From the NCBI GenBank assembly GCA_025462785.1, contig JAOAPG010000427.1, positions 1 through 11,159 on the forward strand: a DNA stretch of 11,159 bases, given 5' to 3'. The stretch is from Acidobacteriaceae bacterium (lineage in GTDB: Bacteria > Acidobacteriota > Terriglobia > Terriglobales > Acidobacteriaceae). Positions 1 to 6,594 of the stretch are shown in pieces (within the stretch, counting starts at the first letter, position 1; the number at the start of each line of letters is the position of its first letter). Position numbers and translations under genes: made by a program. The notes below the pieces were generated by a model. It made no database searches. It was not told the origin of the DNA and saw only the letters and a list, made by a program, of their open reading frames with translations.

Positions 1-228
1 TGTCCACGTTGGTGGATTGTCATCCTCACTCTGTAGAAACACCCGACTTCGACAAGTATTCCCGGGACGGAAAACATGTCATGCGGAATCGAGCCGGACC
101 TTCGGATGTGCGCACATTTTCTTCTCCCGTTTCGGGAATAATGCGAAGGGCGATGTGTATTGTCTTCGTACGCGACATCGGCTTGGGTCTTTCGCTTGGG
201 GTAGGCCAGTGTTTTCCGCTTGTCGCGG

Positions 229-363
229 TCAGGACCCCAGCATGCATCCCATGGATTTCACAGTTGGATGATGTCCAAGACGCAGATATACGGGGTATCC
301 GGGTTCTGTGGCATGCAGCACGGTCCCTCGGATGCCAGTCTCTTCGTAGGCGGTGTGCAACGC
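229..363 (-). pseudogene. C-terminal remnant of a GNAT acetyltransferase
   Basis: Read on the minus strand, this stretch encodes ALHTAYEETGIRGTVLHA followed by TEPGYPVYLRLGHHP and a stop. The pattern 'TGI-x-x-TVLHAT-x-x-GYPVYLRLG' is what is normally seen at the C-terminal end of GNAT N-acetyltransferases (strand beta5 to the YxxLGF-like turn). The open frame continues upstream to about 417, but those residues do not resemble the RxxGxG acetyl-CoA loop that should precede this part, so the 5' portion is missing or out of frame. No start codon with a ribosome binding site fits. I infer a decayed gene. The family call rests only on this short motif. Confidence 0.4.
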
Positions 364-417
364 ATTTGCTCCATACGTATGTCTGAACATCTCCAATGCG
401 GTTGTTATGTTAAACAC

Positions 418-884
418 GCAGCGAAAAGGTTTGTTCCGCTAGGGTGAATCCTTGCTGCGCGAAATACTCGCAAGTGACGGCACGGTGGTTAGTTCCACCT
501 TTGTGTGCATCGCAATGTGTATCGGGAAGGCTCCTGTCAACTGTGCTGCACTGCGCGGTCCTTGTTTGCGAATCTATTCCGCCCGGAACTGGTTGGAGCA
601 GCTCCTCAAGAAAAAAACTGAACACTCGGCTTTGACCTTTGCAGATCGATCGTGTCCGTCCCTGGACGAAGCGCCTTGCGGAATTCCTTACTCATTATGT
701 AATTGCACATTGATGTTCACGTGCCCGCCTGTCAGGCGCACCCTTTTTGTTGTGGCCTACTTCTGCAACGCCCGGAATAAAACTGGACCATGCGTGTTGT
801 TCATAGCAGCGCACAGTCCCGTCACTAAGCGCCAGGCTGAGCATTGTTGCTCGATCCAGGTGTCGAGAGCCAGTCGATGAGAAC
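418..884. other. Stretch without a convincing gene
   Basis: Open frames of up to about 140 codons occur on both strands here, but they overlap one another, are rich in Cys, Arg and Ser without family motifs, and lack ribosome binding sites. Some may be remains of the decayed acetyltransferase to the left. The promoter of the glycosyltransferase operon should lie in the right half, but I see no strong -35/-10 pair. One weak candidate is TTGTTC at 797-802, without a good -10. Confidence 0.5.
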
Positions 885-900
885 GGGAGGGAGAGCACAT

Positions 901-2175
901 ATGAAAGTCGGTTTTCTGAGTATGCCCGTGACAGGGCACCTGAATCCCATGACTGCGCTCGCACGCAAGCTGCAATCGCGCGGAAACGAAGTAGTGTTTA
1001 TTGCCCTTCCAGATGCCGAACCTGTTGTTCGTGCAGCCAATCTGAATTTCGCACCCTTTTGCGAAAGAGAGTACCCAGTAGGTTCCATAGCCAAAGGCTA
1101 TGCTGCTTTGGCCAAACTGCACGGTTTAGATGTGGTGGAGCATTCGGCCAGAGAAATGCATCCGGGCCGCTGTAAATCGGCATTGGAGCATTTGCCGGAA
1201 AAGTTGGCAGAGACAGGCGTTGAGGCTCTGGTAATCGACACCGTGCACTTTTTCATCGAACTTGTGCCAATGCGCCTGGGTATGCCTTACGTCCACATTT
1301 GGAACATACTTCATCTTGATCGATCCGGATCGAGTCCAGCCTGTTTTTTCGGCTGGCCGTATGAGACGACACCTGAAGCTCTCGCCAGGAACATCGAGGG
1401 ATTGAGAAAAATCGGCGGGTTCCTCGCTCCGGTTTTAGCGGTTGCGAAGTCTTACGCACAGAAGAATGGATTACAGATCGACTGGAACGATCCTGCCGCA
1501 ACTGTTTCCAAACTGGCCGTAATCACGCAGACACCCAAGGAGTTTGACTTCCCAGGCTCCAATTGCCCTCCCCAGTTTCATTATGCGGGCCCTTTTCACG
1601 ACGACGGAGGACGGGCACAAGTGCCTTTTCCCTGGGAAAAACTGACTGGGGCACCTCTGATCTACGCTTCGCTGGGAACTCTGGTGAACGGCATGGCGCA
1701 CGTGTACCGCACCATCGTTGAGGCGGCTGGGAGATTTCCGGAGACTCAACTTGTCCTTTCGGTGGGCAAGAATATTAAGCTCGACAATCTTCGGCCAATT
1801 CCATCGAATGCAATCATGATCAGCAAGGCTCCTCAAATTGAATTGCTGAAGCGCGCGGCGCTTTGTATCACCCATGCAGGACTGAATACAGCTCTAGAGG
1901 CGCTCGCACAAGGGGTGCCCATGGTGGCGATTCCGATAGGGTTCGATCAACCAGGCGTCGCTGCCAGGATTGCATATCACGGAGTAGGCGAACTCGTGGA
2001 AATAGGACATCTTACGACAGAACGTCTGTCACAGCTGATTCAGAGAGTACAAAATAATCCAAGCTATCGCGACAAAGCCCGTTACTTCCAGAAAGTGATT
2101 GCACAGACTCAGGGACTGGACTTGGCCGCCGCGCTGATTGAACGGGCGTTCAAAAAGAATCAGCTTGCGGACTGA
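901..2175 (+). CDS. MGT/CrtX-like GT1 family glycosyltransferase
   Basis: A 424-residue GT1 (UDP-glycosyltransferase-like) enzyme, predicted cytosolic, transferring a sugar from a nucleotide-sugar donor to a small lipophilic acceptor. The N-terminus has the acceptor-domain signature with the probable catalytic base His13 in VTGHLNP. The C-terminal donor domain has S257-LGTL and the nucleotide-sugar motif around 324-352 (THAGLNTALEAL, then GVPMVAIPIGFDQPG), including His325, Asn329, Glu333, Asp349 and Gln350. The HAGLN form instead of HGG is typical of zeaxanthin glucosyltransferase-like and macrolide (MGT) members. ATG 901 is preferred over upstream in-frame starts (844, 877) because GGGAGGGAG lies at 885-893 and the family N-terminus begins here. 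The dehydrogenase gene follows after 67 bases, probably in the same transcript. The true acceptor (carotenoid, polyketide, sterol or other) cannot be told from sequence. Confidence 0.88.
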   Translation: MKVGFLSMPVTGHLNPMTALARKLQSRGNEVVFIALPDAEPVVRAANLNFAPFCEREYPVGSIAKGYAALAKLHGLDVVEHSAREMHPGRCKSALEHLPEKLAETGVEALVIDTVHFFIELVPMRLGMPYVHIWNILHLDRSGSSPACFFGWPYETTPEALARNIEGLRKIGGFLAPVLAVAKSYAQKNGLQIDWNDPAATVSKLAVITQTPKEFDFPGSNCPPQFHYAGPFHDDGGRAQVPFPWEKLTGAPLIYASLGTLVNGMAHVYRTIVEAAGRFPETQLVLSVGKNIKLDNLRPIPSNAIMISKAPQIELLKRAALCITHAGLNTALEALAQGVPMVAIPIGFDQPGVAARIAYHGVGELVEIGHLTTERLSQLIQRVQNNPSYRDKARYFQKVIAQTQGLDLAAALIERAFKKNQLAD

Positions 2176-2242
2176 CCCGGCGAACGCGAGAGATGCTGAA
2201 GCGGAGCATAAATTGTGACCCGGTAAGAAGAAAGGAGCTAGT

Positions 2243-3781
2243 GTGAACCAATCAATGGAGCATTCCCGCCAACAGCAAGATGGGAATCGGTCCGGCGCGA
2301 ACTTCTGCCGCTCGGCACTACCGGCGAATCGAGGACTGTACTATGACGGTGGATGGCACGAAGCGAAATCCAGGCGCCACATCGCCGTCGAGAGTCCTGG
2401 CACTGGTGAGAGCCTCGGTGAAATCGCCGATGGTGACGTGGCGGACATGGCGGCGGTCGTCGCGTCCGCTAAAGGAGGGTTCGGGCTTTGGCGAGACGTT
2501 CATCCGCTCGAACGGGCTGCCATGCTGCGGAAGGTTGCTGAGGTCGTACGCCAGAACGCACGCGAACTGGCAGCAATCGACGCGATCGATTGTGGCAATC
2601 CTTTTACCGCGATGATCAATGACGCTGCAACGGCATCGTCGCAATTGGATTTCTTTGCGGGGCTTGTGACTGAGATGAAGGGGCATTCGGTTCCCATGGG
2701 ACCCGGTGCAATCAACTTTTCGATGCGTGAGCCACTGGGAGTGATTGCGAAGATCATTCCATTTAATCATCCGTTCATGTTTTCCGCGGGAAAGATCGCA
2801 GCGCCGCTGGCTGCCGGCAATTCAGTGATCGTGAAACCACCCGAGCAGGCACCTCTTTCCACGTTGCGGTTTGCGGAGTTGATTGACGGCTTGCTGCCGG
2901 CCGGTGTCTTCAATATCGCCACTGGCGGCCGCGAGGCAGGAGAGGCGTTGGCAGCACATCGTGACATATCTATGCTGTCGTTGATCGGCAGTGTCGCTAC
3001 GGGCCGGGCGGTAATGCGCGCTGCATCCGATGGCATTCGCCCGGTTCTCCTCGAATTGGGAGGCAAGAATGCCTTGATTGCGTTTGCCGACGCCGATCCG
3101 TCCGCAGTCGCAGGCGCGATGATTGCGGGCATGAACTTCACCTGGTGCGGTCAATCCTGCGGGTCAACCAGCCGGGCCTTCATTCATGCTGCCATTTACG
3201 ACGCTGTGCTGGAGCACCTGCATCGAGCTTGCGCAGCCATCCGTCCGGGATTGCCGACTGAGCCGGAAACAAAGATGGGCGCAATTGTCAGTCGCAGCCA
3301 GTTCGAGCGCATTCTCGCCATGATCCAAACCGGCCATGAGGACGGTGCCAGACTTTTGGCTGGTGGCGGTCGGTCAACCGACCCGGTACTGGCAGACGGC
3401 TTCTTCGTCGATCCTACTGTGTTTGTGGACGTGACGCCCGAAATGAGAATTGCCCGCGAGGAGATATTCGGTCCGGTACTCTCCGTGCTTCGCTGGGACG
3501 ATGAAGCCGCAATGGTTCGTGCGGTAAACGCGCTCGATTACGGTCTGACGTGCTCGATTTGGACCAACGATCTGGCTACTGCGCACCGCACTGCTTCCGC
3601 GGTGGAGGCTGGTTACGTCTGGGTGAATGAGGTCGGGCGCCATTTTCCCGGAACCCCTTTCGGCGGCTACAAGCAGTCGGGGATCGGGCGCGAGGAGTGC
3701 ATCGAAGAACTGATCAGCTATACACAGGAGAAGAATATCCATATCCGATTGCTGCAGCCGAACGCGGGCGAGCCCGTTTGA
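2243..3781 (+). CDS. NAD(P)-dependent aldehyde dehydrogenase
   Basis: A 512-residue member of the ALDH superfamily that oxidises an aldehyde to the acid with NAD(P)+, predicted cytosolic. All key elements are present: the Rossmann-side PFNHP with oxyanion Asn175, the nucleotide-binding GSVATG at 249-254, the general base Glu271 in LELGGK, the nucleophile Cys306 in GQSC, and EIFGPV with Glu407. Length and the Glu-Cys spacing of 35 are normal. The start is GTG 2243, five bases after AAAGGAG (2231-2237); an in-frame ATG at 2255 is the alternative. About 30 residues precede the first family-like segment (YYDGGWHEA), which is slightly long. It probably shares a transcript with the glycosyltransferase, so it may act on the same molecule, but the substrate is unknown. 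The C-terminus is normal (SYTQEKNIHIRL plus nine residues). Confidence 0.92.
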   Translation: MNQSMEHSRQQQDGNRSGANFCRSALPANRGLYYDGGWHEAKSRRHIAVESPGTGESLGEIADGDVADMAAVVASAKGGFGLWRDVHPLERAAMLRKVAEVVRQNARELAAIDAIDCGNPFTAMINDAATASSQLDFFAGLVTEMKGHSVPMGPGAINFSMREPLGVIAKIIPFNHPFMFSAGKIAAPLAAGNSVIVKPPEQAPLSTLRFAELIDGLLPAGVFNIATGGREAGEALAAHRDISMLSLIGSVATGRAVMRAASDGIRPVLLELGGKNALIAFADADPSAVAGAMIAGMNFTWCGQSCGSTSRAFIHAAIYDAVLEHLHRACAAIRPGLPTEPETKMGAIVSRSQFERILAMIQTGHEDGARLLAGGGRSTDPVLADGFFVDPTVFVDVTPEMRIAREEIFGPVLSVLRWDDEAAMVRAVNALDYGLTCSIWTNDLATAHRTASAVEAGYVWVNEVGRHFPGTPFGGYKQSGIGREECIEELISYTQEKNIHIRLLQPNAGEPV

Positions 3782-3783
3782 CT

Positions 3784-4230
3784 GTGTCACGTTTGGCGCT
3801 CGATGAAAACGACGTTATGGCCATTACAACGCGTTTTCTGGCAGAGAACGCCCCCTGGTTTTCAGAGGACAAGATCAAATTTTCTCAAACGGATAACGTA
3901 CCAGTTGGCGCAGACGAATTGACGACAATCGGCAGCTATATGACCTGCTCACACTATAGTTTTCACAAAATGTGTCGGCCAAAAAACGAGATCTGTGTTG
4001 CGATACATACGCCCGCCGACGAATTAAGGCGGTATGAGCGATTCGCTCAGAAATATTTCGAAACGATGGCCAAATACTTTCCGCCGCTCCTCAAATACTT
4101 TGATAGTGATTTCGAGGAGGCTAAGCTCATCGTGGCTAAATATAGAAGTACCGCAGGTGGTCACATTCTGTTCCCACCCATTGGGTTGAGAATCTTTACC
4201 GAGATTGTCGGAGAACTAGTCAAAGAGTGA
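3784..4230 (+). CDS. Truncated DGQHR-domain (DndB-like) protein fragment
   Basis: An open frame of about 148 residues starting at GTG 3784, two bases after the dehydrogenase stop; the ATG at 3817 is the other possible start, and neither has a strong ribosome binding site. Segments such as DELTTIGSY, KYFETMAKYFPP and YRSTAGGHILFPPIGL resemble the C-terminal part of DGQHR-domain proteins, where a GG-x-LLFRPIGL-type sequence is common. DGQHR proteins include the DNA-phosphorothioation regulator DndB and are usually about 350-400 residues. The DGQHR signature itself and the N-terminal two thirds are absent, so this is probably a 3' fragment placed behind the dehydrogenase by recombination. Base use looks more AT-rich than the preceding gene, consistent with different origin. 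Function as it stands is doubtful. Confidence 0.55.
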   Translation: MSRLALDENDVMAITTRFLAENAPWFSEDKIKFSQTDNVPVGADELTTIGSYMTCSHYSFHKMCRPKNEICVAIHTPADELRRYERFAQKYFETMAKYFPPLLKYFDSDFEEAKLIVAKYRSTAGGHILFPPIGLRIFTEIVGELVKE

Positions 4231-4366
4231 AAAACGATTGATGAAGCAATGATCCTGATCTACCGACTCCCCCGTGCAGCTCTCACGGGAGCCCTACAAA
4301 AGAGTCATCTGGCTGCCCAACGGCAAAATGAATCCCCGCGCTGGCTCCTTATGTCGGAGCTTCCTC

Positions 4367-4699
4367 ATGTACATACTCGGCTACGAAAAACATATACGAG
4401 ATCTTCGTGAGCGGTACGCAAGGCATCTAGGTGTCGAGACGCGGAGAGTTAAGCTGCCTAAAGCGATTGCGAAAGCAAAGAATCGTTCTCAAGCGGATGT
4501 CGAAAAGAAAACAGGATTGCCGCGCTGTTATCTATCCCGTGTAGAAAATGGCAACACCGTTCCCGGAATCGAGACCCTCGAGAAATCAGGGCGAGCCCTC
4601 GAAGTACCGCTGTACACGCGGAAACTGCACAACGCAGACCCCGACACGCGGGCCAGGGACAAGACCTATCGGCGGCGTGCACAAATGTTTCCCGCATAG
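4367..4699 (+). CDS. XRE/Cro-C1-type HTH regulator, divergent ends
   Basis: Contains a clear lambda-repressor-like HTH: SQADVEKKTG (residues 41-50) as helix 2 and LPRCYLSRVENG (51-62) as the recognition helix, followed by the scaffold GIETLEKSGRALEVPLY to residue 83. It would bind DNA as a dimer. The start is uncertain. ATG 4367 gives 110 residues, and in-frame ATG 4328 and GTG 4274 also exist, but none has a good ribosome binding site. The first 30 residues and the tail after residue 83 (arginine-rich, RARDKTYRRRAQ) do not look like the usual extension of these regulators, so the ends may be altered by rearrangement. It stands alone, 145 bases before the toxin-antitoxin operon, and may be a remnant of a neighbouring mobile element. 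Confidence 0.6.
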   Translation: MYILGYEKHIRDLRERYARHLGVETRRVKLPKAIAKAKNRSQADVEKKTGLPRCYLSRVENGNTVPGIETLEKSGRALEVPLYTRKLHNADPDTRARDKTYRRRAQMFPA

Positions 4700-4792
4700 G
4701 CTGGAGTAGTCCAATTGTTGGGGCCGATATTGTGTAATTGAAGGGGGCAAGGGGATTTGTTGCCACTCGGCGCACGCAGGAATTGTTCTCCC

Positions 4793-4821
4793 TTGATATG
4801 TACGCCTGTTAGCCGTACACT
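4793..4821 (+). promoter_or_regulatory. Sigma70-type promoter of the toxin-antitoxin operon
   Basis: TTGATA (4793-4798) and TACACT (4816-4821) are separated by exactly 17 bases, a good match to sigma70-type -35/-10 elements. Transcription would begin near 4828, giving a leader of under 20 bases that contains the strong ribosome binding site AGGGAGGT (4833-4840) four bases before ATG 4845. The position directly in front of the antitoxin gene supports the call. Confidence 0.7.
4799..4819. promoter_or_regulatory. Inverted repeat in promoter, probable antitoxin operator
   Basis: Perfect 6-bp arms TGTACG (4799-4804) and CGTACA (4814-4819) with a 9-base spacer. The left arm starts right after the -35 and the right arm covers most of the -10. 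DUF1778 antitoxins are ribbon-helix-helix DNA binders, and TacA-type systems repress their own promoters through palindromes, so binding here would block RNA polymerase. The site itself is seen; its function is inferred. Confidence 0.6.
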
Positions 4822-4844
4822 TGCAATCGTATAGGGAGGTAGCT

Positions 4845-5129
4845 ATGCCAGCAGTTCAACGTAAAGAAGAGCGCCTGGAGGCAAGGGTCACGGCATCCCA
4901 AAAGCGCCTCATCGAACGTGCGGCCGCACTCCGGGGGACATCTGTAACGGAGTTCGTAGTCGCCAGTGCGCAAGAAGCCGCGACCAGCACAATCAAAGAC
5001 TCTAAGGTTTTGCATCTTGGAGATCAAGCCAGCCGAGTGTTTGTAGATGCCATTCTGAGCCCGCCTGCCCCGAACGAGGCTGCTCGTGCTGCCGCAGAGA
5101 GGTACAGGAAGAACGTAGTGGGGCGTTAG
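4845..5129 (+). CDS. DUF1778 (TacA-like) antitoxin
   Basis: A 94-residue ribbon-helix-helix protein. The N-terminal RHH lies at about residues 10-46 (RLEARVTASQKRLIERAA, then TSVTEFVVASAQEA). The C-terminal tail, residues 64-90 (RVFVDAILSPPAPNEAA), is the part that in this family wraps around and neutralises the acetyltransferase toxin. Start ATG 4845 is fixed by AGGGAGGT four bases upstream; longer in-frame starts would overlap the -10 region. It stops one base before the toxin start, the usual antitoxin-first arrangement. It probably represses its own promoter through the inverted repeat at 4799-4819, with the toxin as co-repressor. Length is standard for the family. Confidence 0.88.
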   Translation: MPAVQRKEERLEARVTASQKRLIERAAALRGTSVTEFVVASAQEAATSTIKDSKVLHLGDQASRVFVDAILSPPAPNEAARAAAERYRKNVVGR

Positions 5130-5130
5130 T

Positions 5131-5658
5131 TTGGTAGAAAGAGAACCGCCGAAACTTACAATCGAGCCGCTCGGTCAGCAACATAACCGGGCGGCTTTTT
5201 CATGCGGTGAAGCCGCCCTCGACTTATATCTACAGAAGCAAGCAGGACAAGACGCCAGAAAGCGCGCGTCGGTGACGTATGTTGCGACAGAAGATCGCAA
5301 AACCATCGCTGGCTACTACACGCTCTCGCAGTACGCGGTAGAGCTTGAGGATATTCCTGAAGACATTGCAAAGAAGCTGCCGAAATATCCGACGGTCCCG
5401 GCCTCGTTGCTTGGTCGGCTCGCTCGCAGTCTGGCCTTTCGAGGGCGGGATATTGGCCCAATGTTACTGATGGATGCCCTGCGCCGCTGCCTTGAGGCGA
5501 GTAAGGGGCTTGCGTCAACTGGCGTCGTCGTGGATGCCAAAAACGAAAAAGCCAATAAATTTTACCGACAGTTTGGCTTTCTTGATCTCCCCAACGTAAA
5601 GGGGCATTTGTTTCTTCCGATGGGAACGATTGAAACAATGTTTGAAGTGAAGGGCTAG
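5131..5658 (+). CDS. GNAT-family toxin (TacT-like acetyltransferase)
   Basis: A 175-residue GNAT acetyltransferase paired with the DUF1778 antitoxin. Known relatives (TacT, AtaT, ItaT) use acetyl-CoA to acetylate the amino acid on charged tRNA and so halt translation. Visible landmarks are the family opening FSCGEAALDLYL (residues 23-34), the acetyl-CoA pyrophosphate loop RGRDIG (104-109), and Tyr145 in NKFYRQFGF, equivalent to the catalytic tyrosine of TacT. The probable start is TTG 5131, one base after the antitoxin stop, with GTGGGG (5118-5123) as a weak ribosome binding site. Translation is likely coupled to the antitoxin, which keeps toxin yield low. The gene appears intact. The tRNA target cannot be predicted by eye. 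Confidence 0.88.
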   Translation: MVEREPPKLTIEPLGQQHNRAAFSCGEAALDLYLQKQAGQDARKRASVTYVATEDRKTIAGYYTLSQYAVELEDIPEDIAKKLPKYPTVPASLLGRLARSLAFRGRDIGPMLLMDALRRCLEASKGLASTGVVVDAKNEKANKFYRQFGFLDLPNVKGHLFLPMGTIETMFEVKG

Positions 5659-5660
5659 GA

Positions 5661-5697
5661 GCGGCAGTCACGTCAAGGGGGCCTGATGTTCTGCCGC
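5661..5697. repeat. Hairpin just downstream of the toxin gene
   Basis: Outer arms GCGGCAG (5661-5667) and CTGCCGC (5691-5697) pair perfectly. Inner segments 5670-5675 and 5684-5689 add six more pairs, one of them G-U, leaving an 8-base loop. It starts two bases after the toxin stop. No T-run follows, so it is not a classical intrinsic terminator. It may stabilise or end the operon transcript in another way. Confidence 0.5.
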
Positions 5698-5938
5698 CAC
5701 GCGGGAGCGGCTTTACCTCAACAGCGGACCAGCATGGCTTCAGACCTCGTTCTTGGAGGAGCTTTTGTTGTTCTCGGTTTTGTGACGAACTCTATCTACG
5801 GCCGCCCGACACGATGACCCGCGCCTTCGCCCACTTACATCTTCGCGGATTAACCACCAAAATGGTAGAGGACGTTCACGCGATCAGATCTTTACTTGAG
5901 ATTCGAATCCGAACCGAGAACCTACGTGGGCGCTCAAT
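5698..5938. other. Stretch without a convincing gene
   Basis: Lies between the toxin-antitoxin operon and the converging decayed minus-strand genes. A + strand frame of 64 codons (5814-6008) has no ribosome binding site or family motif and overlaps the 3' part of the minus-strand pseudogene, so I do not call it. Nothing else recognisable is present. Confidence 0.45.
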
Positions 5939-5960
5939 TTTGCCAATTGAATTTGGCAAA
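5939..5960. repeat. Inverted repeat directly after pseudogene stop
   Basis: Perfect 8-bp arms TTTGCCAA (5939-5946) and TTGGCAAA (5953-5960) with a 6-base loop. It begins one base after the TAA (5963-5961) of the minus-strand reading frame to its right, a position typical of a transcript-end hairpin. The stem is weak and lacks a T-run, so terminator activity is uncertain. Confidence 0.45.
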
Positions 5961-6302
5961 TTACTGGCTCAGACGATAGCTCTTGGCAGGAAAGAGGTCA
6001 GGAATTGACTCGGGATCTACTCCGGGGAGTCGTCGTTTCGGCAGAGAAGGTACTGGGGGTTCTGTTGTATCGAAGGTTCCACTTAATCCAGCTTTCTCGG
6101 AAGAAGATGCCTAATAGAGATTGTCTAACGTCGCTTCAAAGTCAGCGTCAGAATAATATTTGCGCGCTATCTCTACATCTTCTTCGGTTCCATACGTCAG
6201 GAGGTATGTAAGAAAATGCTTGGTAATGGCGAGGGCTTGCTCCGCTGGCTCAAACCAAATCACGCGCCGTGCAACCGCTGTTGGTTCTTCTGGGTAGTTC
6301 AC
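5961..6302 (-). pseudogene. Small protein of nucleotidyltransferase loci, double frameshift
   Basis: From GTG 6302 the frame encodes VIWFEPAEQAL, HFLTYLLTYGTEEDV and DADFEATLDN, then hits TAG at 6113-6111. The shifted frame from 6111 to 6061 continues with GIFFRESWIKWNLRYNR. The original frame then resumes from 6059 with PPVPSLPKRRLPG and runs to TAA at 5961. Joined, these match a small uncharacterised family (about 95-115 residues) that I know from loci with AbiEii-like nucleotidyltransferases, with the pattern WFEP...YGTxEDV...DNAPPGIFDxRSWxYWNL...PPxPLPxRR. Eight bases stand where nine are expected after DN, and one extra base precedes PPVPS. One deletion and one insertion thus cancel out. 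The intervening TAG should stop translation, so I call it a pseudogene. No ribosome binding site is evident. Confidence 0.65.
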
Positions 6303-6335
6303 GATGCTTTTGTAAGTGGGTCAAAGAGCCCGAGT

Positions 6336-6554
6336 TTACCCTCTGAAGTCGGTAGCTTCTCTGAAGCTTACCAGAGACACCGCTGTCCGCAGTTCCTCCT
6401 TCGTGAGTTCATCCAGTTGAAGGAGATCGCCATCGTCAAAGCTTAAGAGTGCACGAAGGCTTATTTCCGGATTAAATCGAGTTCCATAGATGGCGCTACC
6501 CGCGGCCGGGGCGGTCGCCAAACTTGGTCTCAGCGGTCCTCGGTCTGCGCACAT
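6336..6554 (-). pseudogene. 3' fragment of an AbiEii-like nucleotidyltransferase gene
   Basis: The minus-strand frame contains YGTRFNPEISLRALLSFDDGDL and a short Leu/Glu-rich tail ending at the stop at 6336. This resembles the C-terminal segment (FNPxxTLKALxYFDDGDL) that I associate with AbiEii/AbiGii-type nucleotidyltransferases. The catalytic part of that family is absent. Family-like sequence begins only near 6490, and the apparent ATG at 6554 lies inside the loop of an inverted repeat, so it is not a genuine start. The neighbouring small gene 34 bases downstream belongs to a family found in the same kind of locus, supporting a common origin. The family call is tentative. Confidence 0.45.
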
Positions 6555-6573
6555 GATGGCCTGCAGACCGAGG
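6538..6573. repeat. 11-bp perfect inverted repeat
   Basis: CCTCGGTCTGC (6538-6548) and GCAGACCGAGG (6563-6573) are perfect complements separated by 14 bases. The repeat lies between the DUF932 gene stop (6595) and the truncated nucleotidyltransferase fragment, downstream of the minus-strand cluster. A run of T is missing on both sides. It may be a transcript-end hairpin, a recombination site or an insertion scar. Confidence 0.6.
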
Positions 6574-6594
6574 ATGCCGTTCGGTTAATTGCGA

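Noticed and set aside
452..880. A 142-codon + strand open frame upstream of the glycosyltransferase
   Set aside because: No ribosome binding site, unusually Cys- and Ser-rich composition, no motif, and it overlaps the real glycosyltransferase start region.
844..900. Longer in-frame starts for the glycosyltransferase (TTG 844, ATG 877)
   Set aside because: They add residues absent from the family, and the strong GGGAGGGAG lies right before ATG 901.
4271..4289. CCCGTG / CACGGG hairpin suggestive of group II intron domain V or a terminator
   Set aside because: Six pairs only, with no conserved domain V sequence, no maturase gene and no T-run.
5156..5671. A 171-codon minus-strand frame opposite the toxin gene
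   Set aside because: It is the antisense shadow of a gene with clear GNAT motifs and has no family features itself.
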